10,133 nt of DNA. Origin: Hyphomicrobiaceae bacterium. Lineage in GTDB: Bacteria; Pseudomonadota; Alphaproteobacteria; Rhizobiales; Hyphomicrobiaceae. The position numbers were made by a program, and so were the translations under genes. Positions 4,839 through 10,133 of this stretch are shown here, piece after piece. Below the pieces are notes generated by a model. The model had not been told where the DNA came from. It ran no database searches and was given only the letters and a program-made list of their open reading frames with translations. Each line of letters begins with the position of its first letter. Position 1 is the first letter of the stretch. Location: the NCBI GenBank assembly GCA_025359005.1, contig JANYHP010000054.1:1-10133 (forward strand), read 5' to 3'.

Positions 4839-7137
4839 AGTTCAATCACCCATGTCCAGCGAGTTCTCGGTGATCGGCACGCGGCCGATCCGGCCCGACG
4901 GCGTCGACAAAGTGACCGGCCGTGCCCGCTTCGGCGCCGATCTCAATCTGCCCGGCCAGCTCACCGGCCTCGTGCTGCGCTCGCCGCACGCGCACGCGCG
5001 CATCAAAAGCATCGATACGACAGCGGCCGCAGCGCTTGCCGGCGTCAAGGCCGTCGTCACGCGCAAGGATTTCATCGAGCAGCCTGACGGCACCAGTGCC
5101 TTCGGCGAGGGCACGCTCAACCTGCACGACGTGATCTCCACGGTGCTCGCCGGCGACAAGGTCTTGTTCGCGGGCCATCCCGTCGCTGCCGTCGCCGCCA
5201 CCAGCCGCGAAATCGCAAAGCAGGCGCTGAAGCTGATCAAGGTCGACTACGAGGTGTTGCCCCACGTCATCGACGTGGACGAGGCCATGGCGCCGGGCGC
5301 GCCGCTGCTGCACGCCGGCATGATCACGCAAGGCGTCACGCCCGCGCCCACCACACCGTCCAACATCGCCAAGCGCATCGATATCGGCCTCGGCGACGTC
5401 GATGCCGGCTTCAAGGCCGCCGACGTCATCATAGAACGCTCGTTCAAGACCGCCGCCGTGCACCAGGGATACATCGAACCACACGCCTGCATCGCCACAG
5501 TGTCGGAAGATGGCCAGGCGGAGCTCTGGGTCTCGACGCAGGGCCACTGGATTGTGCGCATGCTGTGCGCAAAGCTGCTCGGCTGGGACATCAACCGCAT
5601 CAAGGTAACGGCGGCTGAGATCGGCGGCGGCTTCGGCGGCAAAACCGTGGTCTATCTCGAACCGCTGTCGCTGCTGCTGTCGCAGAAAGCGCGGCGGCCA
5701 GTGAAGATGGTGATGAGCCGCGAAGAGGTCATGCGAGCCTCGGGCCCGACCTCGGCTGCGAGCATGACAATCAAGATCGGCGCCACAAAAGACGGCCGCA
5801 TTACCGCTGGTGAAGCGCTGCTGAAGTTTCAGGCCGGCATGGCGCCGGGCTCACCCGTGGGCCCCGGCTGCATGTGCGCGTTTGCACCCTACGACATCGC
5901 CAATATCAAGGTCGTCGGCTACGACGTGGTCTCGAACCGCCCCAAGGTCGCCGCATACCGCGCGCCGGGCGCGCCCATCTCCGAGTACGCCGTTGAAAGC
6001 GTCATCGACGAACTCGCCGGCAAACTCGGCCTCGACCCCATCGAGTTCCGCCTCAAGAACGCCGCCAAACAGGGCACCAAGGCCGCTTACGGGCCGAAGT
6101 TCGGACCCGTCGGCATGGTGGAAGCGCTCGAAGCCGCCAAGGCCAGCGCGCATTGGCGTTCGCCGTTGGGCAAGAACCAAGGCCGCGGCATCGCCGCCGG
6201 CTTCTGGTTCAACATTGGCGGCGAGACCACCGTGTCATTGGTGCTCAACGAGGACGGCACGCTCGGGCTCACCGCTGGCACGCCCGATATCGGCGGACTG
6301 CGCGCCTCGCTGTGCATGATGGCCTCGGAGGAGCTTAAGGTTCCGCTGGAAAAAATCCGCGTCCAGATCGGCGACACCAACCAGCTTGGTTATAACTTCC
6401 TCACTGGCGGCTCGCGCTCGACCTTCTCGTCCGGCATGGCCACCGTCGAAGCCGCACGCGACATCAAACGCGAAGCCATCAAGCGCGCCGCCAAACTCTG
6501 GGAACTCCCCGAGGAGGCCGTCGAGTGGGATGCAGCCTCCGGCGCCGTCCGTCCCGCCGGACCCAACGCCGGCAAGCACAAGCCCATGACACTCGTCGAT
6601 ATCGCCAAGATCGCCGGCAAAACGGGCGGCCCCATCGTCGGCTACTCGCGCCTCAACGCGCACGGCGCCGCGCCGAGCTTTGCCGCCCACATCGCCGACG
6701 TCGAGGTCGACCCCGAAACCGGCAAGGTCTCAGTTGTCCGCTACACCGCCATCCAGGACGCCGGCCGCGCCATCCATCCGAGCTATGTCGAGGGCCAGTA
6801 CCAGGGCGGCGTCGCCCAGGGCATCGGCTGGGCTCTCAACGAAGAGTACATTTACGGCCAAGACGGCCAACTCCAGAACGCTGGCTTCCTCGATTATCGC
6901 ATCCCCGTGGCGTCCGATCTGCCGATGCTGGACACCATCATCATCGAGGTGCCCAACCCGGCCCACCCCTACGGCGTGCGCGGCGTCGGCGAGACGTGCA
7001 TCGTGCCGCCGCTGGCGGCGGTCTCCAATGCAGTTTCGAGGGCCACGGGCATCCGGTTCGCCGAGTTGCCGATGTCGCCGCCGAAGGTTCTGGCGGCGCT
7101 TGATGCCGCCCGCGCGAACGGTGCCGCGAAGATCTGA
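4828..7137 (+). CDS. Molybdenum hydroxylase, molybdopterin-binding (large) subunit; substrate unknown
   Basis: This is the catalytic subunit of a xanthine dehydrogenase-family hydroxylase, which uses a molybdopterin cofactor to transfer oxygen from water to a carbon centre. The 769 residues are normal for the family. The N-terminal a/b-hammerhead domain spans about 25-145. The cofactor-binding part contains STQGHW (236-241), GGGFGGK (266-272), AYRAPGAP (376-383), TPDIGG (485-490), TGGSRSTFSSGMA (526-538) and QDAGRAIHPSYVEGQYQGG (643-661). GVGE near the C-terminus gives the conserved catalytic glutamate E722. The AYxCSFR loop of genuine CO dehydrogenase (CoxL form I) is replaced by AYRAPGAP, so CO oxidation is unlikely. 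Aldehydes, N-heterocycles or acyl-CoA aromatics are family possibilities that sequence alone cannot separate. The ATG at 4828 follows GAGGAG (4814-4819) at eight bases; an internal ATG at 4852 is less well placed. No cofactor-maturation genes (coxD/E/F/G, mobA or XdhC-like) follow inside the window. Confidence 0.94.
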   Translation: MQDKVQSPMSSEFSVIGTRPIRPDGVDKVTGRARFGADLNLPGQLTGLVLRSPHAHARIKSIDTTAAAALAGVKAVVTRKDFIEQPDGTSAFGEGTLNLHDVISTVLAGDKVLFAGHPVAAVAATSREIAKQALKLIKVDYEVLPHVIDVDEAMAPGAPLLHAGMITQGVTPAPTTPSNIAKRIDIGLGDVDAGFKAADVIIERSFKTAAVHQGYIEPHACIATVSEDGQAELWVSTQGHWIVRMLCAKLLGWDINRIKVTAAEIGGGFGGKTVVYLEPLSLLLSQKARRPVKMVMSREEVMRASGPTSAASMTIKIGATKDGRITAGEALLKFQAGMAPGSPVGPGCMCAFAPYDIANIKVVGYDVVSNRPKVAAYRAPGAPISEYAVESVIDELAGKLGLDPIEFRLKNAAKQGTKAAYGPKFGPVGMVEALEAAKASAHWRSPLGKNQGRGIAAGFWFNIGGETTVSLVLNEDGTLGLTAGTPDIGGLRASLCMMASEELKVPLEKIRVQIGDTNQLGYNFLTGGSRSTFSSGMATVEAARDIKREAIKRAAKLWELPEEAVEWDAASGAVRPAGPNAGKHKPMTLVDIAKIAGKTGGPIVGYSRLNAHGAAPSFAAHIADVEVDPETGKVSVVRYTAIQDAGRAIHPSYVEGQYQGGVAQGIGWALNEEYIYGQDGQLQNAGFLDYRIPVASDLPMLDTIIIEVPNPAHPYGVRGVGETCIVPPLAAVSNAVSRATGIRFAELPMSPPKVLAALDAARANGAAKI

Positions 7138-7148
7138 GCAAGCCACTC

Positions 7149-7181
7149 TTCGCCCTTTGGGCGAACTGCGAAAGGCTTCGC
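7149..7181. repeat. Two adjacent perfect hairpins downstream of the Mo operon
   Basis: The arms TTCGCCC (7149-7155) and GGGCGAA (7159-7165) enclose a TTT loop. GCGAA (7168-7172) and TTCGC (7177-7181) enclose AGGC. They begin 11 bases after the stop codon of the large subunit. Neither is followed by a T-run, so they do not fit a classical intrinsic terminator, though they could protect the 3' end of the mRNA. Confidence 0.5.
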
Positions 7182-7197
7182 CTCTCACGCTCTCCGA

Positions 7198-7216
7198 CCA
7201 GGGCTCGCCGCCCTGG
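7198..7216. repeat. Perfect hairpin, 7-base stem
   Basis: CCAGGGC (7198-7204) and GCCCTGG (7210-7216) enclose TCGCC. The following ACCCGC (7217-7222) is complementary, with one G-U pair, to GCGGGTT (7285-7291) between the two downstream hairpins, so a larger fold joining the elements is possible. Confidence 0.5.
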
Positions 7217-7264
7217 ACCCGCGGACTTTGCGCCGGTGGTCCCACGCCCGCCTGAGAAGGGTTT

Positions 7265-7310
7265 CCAAAGGCCTCAGGCCTTTGGCGGGTTCAAAGGGCA
7301 GAGCCCTTTG
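7265..7310. terminator. Tandem strong hairpins between convergent genes (possible bidirectional terminator or dispersed repeat)
   Basis: CCAAAGGCC (7265-7273) and GGCCTTTGG (7277-7285) enclose TCA. CAAAGGGC (7292-7299) and GCCCTTTG (7303-7310) enclose AGA. The two hairpins are separated by CGGGTT. Their symmetry and place between the converging Mo-hydroxylase large subunit and the SDR gene suit a terminator acting on both strands, but the stems are not followed by U-runs. Tandem hairpins of this general style occur as dispersed intergenic repeats in several GC-rich alphaproteobacteria, from general familiarity; a genome copy count would decide between the two readings. Confidence 0.5.
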
Positions 7311-7333
7311 CCTTTCCATCCGCGTGCTCCACA

Positions 7334-8104
7334 TCACACCGTCATGTAGCCGCCATCCACCATGAGGATGGCGCCCGTCATGTACGCCGACTGATCGGAC
7401 GCCAGGAACACCGCCGGTCCAACGATATCGTCGGGCGTGCCGGTGCGGCCCAGCGGCGTGTGCGTGAGGAACGACGTGACCATCTCCGGGTTATTCGCCC
7501 GGGCGTGTGCGTTGATTGCCGTTTCGATGAAGCCGGGTCCGATGGCATTGACGCGAACGCCGTCACGGCCCAACTCCGCCGCCAGCGCCCGCGTGAGCCC
7601 GAGCACGCCGTGCTTGGATGCGGTGTAGGCTGGCGAACTCGGCGTACGAACGTGCACAAACGACTGGATCGAGCCGATATTGACGATGCGGCCACGGTTG
7701 GCACGGAGCGGCGCCAGAAACGCCTGCGTGACGTTGAAGACGCCATCCAGGTTCACGCCCATGATGATGCGCCAGTCGGCCGCCACGGCATCGCGGTCGG
7801 CGGTGATGCCATTGCGTCGCGTGATACCGGCGCAATTGACGAGAATGCTGACTGCGCCCATGTCTTCGGCGATCCGTCCCGCCACCGCATCGCACGCGCC
7901 CGGATCGGCCACGTCGAGTGTGTAGCTCCGCGCACGGCCGCCAACCGCCTCGATGTCACGGACCGTTGCGGCCGCGCCGTCCGCGTGCGTGTCGAGCACC
8001 GCCACTCGCGCGCCCTCCCGCGCATAACCGAGCGCGATCCCGCGACCGATCCCCGAACCACCGCCCGTCACCACAGCCAGATGTCCGCCAAGAAGTCCTG
8101 CCAT
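7334..8104 (-). CDS. Classical short-chain dehydrogenase/reductase (SDR), NAD(P)-dependent
   Basis: The 256-residue product is a classical SDR with a Rossmann fold. It shows the cofactor motif TGGGSGIG (13-20), D38 at the end of the second strand (VLDT), which favours NAD(H), NCAG (90-93), and the catalytic tetrad N118 (VNLDG), S145 (IGSIQS), Y160 and K164 (YTASK). PGFIETAI (190-197) and the C-terminal MTGAILMVDGGY (242-253) are typical. Members of this group include 3-oxoacyl-ACP reductase-like, gluconate 5-dehydrogenase-like and KduD-like enzymes; the sequence does not identify the substrate. The start at 8104 gives a normal N-terminus with GAGG (8113-8110) five bases upstream; the longer in-frame extension to 8314 would add 70 residues unlike any SDR and would overlap the divergent gene. 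It converges on the Mo-hydroxylase operon, so it is not part of that transcript. Confidence 0.93.
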   Translation of the reverse strand: MAGLLGGHLAVVTGGGSGIGRGIALGYAREGARVAVLDTHADGAAATVRDIEAVGGRARSYTLDVADPGACDAVAGRIAEDMGAVSILVNCAGITRRNGITADRDAVAADWRIIMGVNLDGVFNVTQAFLAPLRANRGRIVNIGSIQSFVHVRTPSSPAYTASKHGVLGLTRALAAELGRDGVRVNAIGPGFIETAINAHARANNPEMVTSFLTHTPLGRTGTPDDIVGPAVFLASDQSAYMTGAILMVDGGYMTV

Positions 8105-8250
8105 GTCGCCCTCGTCCGTTCTGTTGCGGCACCAGTCTAAGCCAATGCGCACGCCCGCGGCCAGCGCTTGAGCAATCCGACAGCCACGGCTACTTTGCCC
8201 GCCTATGATCAGACGATGGCCCGCGTGCGCGCCAAACGAAATGGGCATTG
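8105..8250. promoter_or_regulatory. Divergent intergenic region with candidate promoter for the EamA gene
   Basis: The 146 bases separate the divergent SDR and EamA genes and should hold both promoters. For the plus strand, TTGAGC (8168-8173) and TACTTT (8191-8196) are 17 bases apart, and a better -10-like TATGAT lies at 8204-8209 without a good -35 box. No convincing minus-strand pair was found. These are weak matches. Confidence 0.25.
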
Positions 8251-9096
8251 ATGGAAACGCATGTCTTTCTGGCCGTTCTCGCCGCGGCCTTGCTGCATGC
8301 CGGCTGGAATGCACTGCTTAAATTGAAGCTTGAGCCGTTGCTGGCCATCACGCTGATTTCGATTGCCGCCGGCATCGTCTCACTGCCGCTCATTCCGTTC
8401 GCAGCCCTGCCGAATGCGGCAGCATGGCCCTATATCGCGGCGTCTCTCGCGTTGCATATGATCTACTATCTCTCGCTTGGCGCGGCTTATCGCGAGGGCG
8501 ACCTCAGCCAAGTCTACCCGATCGCGCGCGGCACCGCCCCGCTCATCACCGCGCTTGGCAGCGCTTTGTTTATTGGCGAAGCGCTCAATCCTGCTGGATC
8601 GGCGGGCGTCGCTGTTCTCGCCTGTGGCATTCTCCTGTTATCGTTTAAGAACGGTGTGGCGCTGGTCGACATCAATTGGCGGCCCGTCGGCTTTGCCCTC
8701 ATCACCGCGGCTTCGATTTCGGCCTACACGCTGATCGACGGAATCGGCGCACGGGCGGCCGGCGCCGCAATCCAGTACGCCACGTGGCTGTTCCTGCTCG
8801 ATGGCGTCATGATGCTCGCCTTCGGCTTCTGGCGCTGGCCCCGCACACTGGTCGGCGACTTCTATCGCGCGCGCTGGTCCATGTTTGCAGGCGGCGCGAT
8901 GTCGATGGCCGCCTACGGCATCGCAATATGGGCGATGACGCAGGCACCGATCGCGCTGGTCGGCGCGCTGCGAGAAACCAGCGTGCTGTTCGCAGCCGTC
9001 ATCGGTATCGTCGTCTTGCACGAGCGCATCCACGCCCGCCGCATCATCGCGGCGCTGCTCATCCTCGCCGGCATGCTGCTGATCCGATTGCGGTGA
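8251..9096 (+). CDS. EamA/DMT-superfamily membrane transporter
   Basis: The 281-residue protein is almost entirely hydrophobic and consists of two EamA repeats (about 3-131 and 145-280), predicting ten transmembrane helices in the inner membrane. Diagnostic stretches are HAGWNALLK (16-24), GDLSQVYPIARGTAPLI (83-99), with the proline-ARG-proline pattern of the first repeat, and ALRETSVLFAAVIG (239-252) followed by LHERI (256-260) in the second. DMT proteins export or import small metabolites; the substrate cannot be told from sequence. Relatives include uncharacterised 280-residue EamA proteins, some associated with phosphonate loci, but no phosphonate gene is present here. The ATG at 8251 is chosen over the adjacent in-frame TTG at 8248; the ribosome site is weak. 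It converges with the cotransporter gene, leaving only six bases between stop codons. Confidence 0.9.
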   Translation: METHVFLAVLAAALLHAGWNALLKLKLEPLLAITLISIAAGIVSLPLIPFAALPNAAAWPYIAASLALHMIYYLSLGAAYREGDLSQVYPIARGTAPLITALGSALFIGEALNPAGSAGVAVLACGILLLSFKNGVALVDINWRPVGFALITAASISAYTLIDGIGARAAGAAIQYATWLFLLDGVMMLAFGFWRWPRTLVGDFYRARWSMFAGGAMSMAAYGIAIWAMTQAPIALVGALRETSVLFAAVIGIVVLHERIHARRIIAALLILAGMLLIRLR

Positions 9097-9102
9097 GGCG
9101 CC

Positions 9103-10133
9103 TCACCGGCCACCGCTGGGCGAACCAAGCCCGGATGCCGAGACCGCCGAACCATCGAGACCGGCAACACCATCGGGCGCCGCGCGCACCACTCGCAGCC
9201 GGCTGTCCCTGAGTTCCCCCGCCTCCTCCAGGATAGGGTAGGCGACTGACGTCAGATGCGAGTTGATGCGCTTCAGGTCCCGGATGACATCGAGATGGAT
9301 CGAACTCGTTTCCAGGCTCTCCGCCCGCCCATCGCGCAGCCGCGCGAAATGCCGATCCGCTGCCTCGAACTCCTGGGCGCGGACGACAGTTTTGACGTGC
9401 AGCAGACGCCGCGCCAGTGCCACGTCGCGCGTCAGGAACACGTTCAAGGCAAGCCGCATATTGTCGACAACCTGGCCGTGAAAATGCCGGATCTCGGCCA
9501 GCCCCTCGGCTGAGAACATCACGCGCTTGCGGATCCGCTTTTGCGCCAACTCCATCAGATTGCGATCGATGATGTCGCCGATGTGCTCGAGATTGGTGGT
9601 GAACGTCAGCACCTCGACATAGCGCCGGCTCTCACGCTCATCCATATCCGCCTTGGACGCCTTGATGAGATAGAGCTTGATGGCTTCGTAGAGCGCATCG
9701 ACGCGATCGTCCTGCTTCTCGATCTCTTTGGGCAACCGCGGATCGGTCGTCTCTAACGCGTCAAGCGACCGCTTGAGCATGCCGAGCACGATATCGCCGA
9801 TATTCAATGTCTCACGCTCCGCACACGCCAGCGCTTCGGACGGTGTATCAAGGACGCTTTGATCGAGGTGCTGTGGCCGCGTTTGATCGTCGATCGCCGC
9901 CACAGTTGGCAGAATGGCACACACCAGCCCAGCGAGCGGCCCCAGCAGAGGCAAGAACACGAGCGCCACCGCCAGATTGAAGACCGTGTGAAAATTGAGG
10001 ATCGAGCGCCCGGGATCAGCGCTCAGGTAGCCGATGAGCGCCGGCAGTTGGCCGACAAGCGGTAAGACCAGCAGCGCCATCACTGTTCGCGATATCAGGT
10101 TCGCCAACGGCACGCGGCGGGCGGCGACCGGGG
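9103..10133 (-). CDS. Na+/phosphate cotransporter with C-terminal PhoU-like domain (N-terminus outside window)
   Basis: The 342 visible residues are the C-terminal part of a PNaS-family Na/Pi cotransporter, an inner-membrane protein importing or exporting phosphate with sodium. The reading frame runs off the window end, so about 200 N-terminal residues are missing compared with relatives such as E. coli YjbB. The first stretch ends the transport domain: one hydrophobic segment at about 17-36 (VMALLVLPLVGQLPALIGYL) and another at about 49-70, starting with the family pattern FHTVFNLA (47-54). From about residue 105 onward the chain is helical and charged, and it contains FTTNLEHIGDIIDRN (177-191), typical of PhoU-like helical bundles. 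The final 25 residues, rich in Gly, Ser and Ala, look like a disordered tail. A GTG at 10113 could pose as a start but falls inside the transport domain. No phosphate-regulon gene is visible nearby. Confidence 0.9.
   Translation of the reverse strand, partial: PVAARRVPLANLISRTVMALLVLPLVGQLPALIGYLSADPGRSILNFHTVFNLAVALVFLPLLGPLAGLVCAILPTVAAIDDQTRPQHLDQSVLDTPSEALACAERETLNIGDIVLGMLKRSLDALETTDPRLPKEIEKQDDRVDALYEAIKLYLIKASKADMDERESRRYVEVLTFTTNLEHIGDIIDRNLMELAQKRIRKRVMFSAEGLAEIRHFHGQVVDNMRLALNVFLTRDVALARRLLHVKTVVRAQEFEAADRHFARLRDGRAESLETSSIHLDVIRDLKRINSHLTSVAYPILEEAGELRDSRLRVVRAAPDGVAGLDGSAVSASGLGSPSGGR

Noticed and set aside
4828..7137. Aerobic carbon monoxide dehydrogenase (coxL)
   Set aside because: Gene order is cox-like, but the large subunit has AYRAPGAP rather than AYxCSFR, and no cox accessory genes are present.
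8104..8314. N-terminal extension of the SDR up to position 8314
   Set aside because: The added 70 residues are unlike SDR proteins and overlap the divergent EamA gene; the start at 8104 has the normal N-terminus and a ribosome site.

Overview
The window is GC-rich, densely coding bacterial DNA. Protein resemblances and gene style point to an alphaproteobacterium, possibly of the Hyphomicrobiales; this is an inference, because no rRNA or other strong phylogenetic marker is present. It holds seven complete genes and one truncated gene at each end. No tRNA, rRNA, CRISPR array, insertion sequence, phage gene or integration site was seen.

Layout. (1) 1-151, minus: the first 50 codons of a PII nitrogen-signalling protein (glnB/glnK type), cut just before the T-loop Tyr51 codon. 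Its leader (152-273) holds a sigma-54-type -24/-12 element and three short perfect palindromes. (2) 274-779: no convincing gene. (3) 780-1649, plus: a YghU-type glutathione-dependent disulfide-bond oxidoreductase. (4) 1747-3291, plus: a galactarate dehydratase (GarD). (5) 3410-7137, plus: a three-gene molybdenum hydroxylase operon in the order FAD subunit, 2Fe-2S subunit, molybdopterin subunit. It is of the CO dehydrogenase/xanthine dehydrogenase superfamily, but the large subunit lacks the CO dehydrogenase active-site signature, so its substrate is unknown. (6) 7138-7333: an intergenic block with five perfect hairpins. (7) 7334-8104, minus: a classical short-chain dehydrogenase. (8) 8251-9096, plus: a ten-helix EamA/DMT-type transporter. 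(9) 9103-10133, minus: the C-terminal two thirds of a Na+/phosphate cotransporter with a PhoU-like tail.

How the genes may work together. The FAD, FeS and Mo subunits form one heterotrimeric enzyme; the FeS and Mo genes overlap by 11 bases. GarD lies upstream on the same strand, 118 bases away, so an aldarate dehydratase and a molybdo-hydroxylase could be co-expressed. That link is a hypothesis, since the other known aldarate-pathway enzymes (aldolase, keto-deoxyglucarate dehydratase, semialdehyde dehydrogenase, tartronate semialdehyde reductase) are absent here. The other genes look like ordinary housekeeping or accessory functions. I found no convincing new defence or mobile system. The best leads are the unassigned molybdenum hydroxylase beside garD, the hairpin cluster at 7149-7310, and the palindrome-rich sigma-54 leader of the PII gene.
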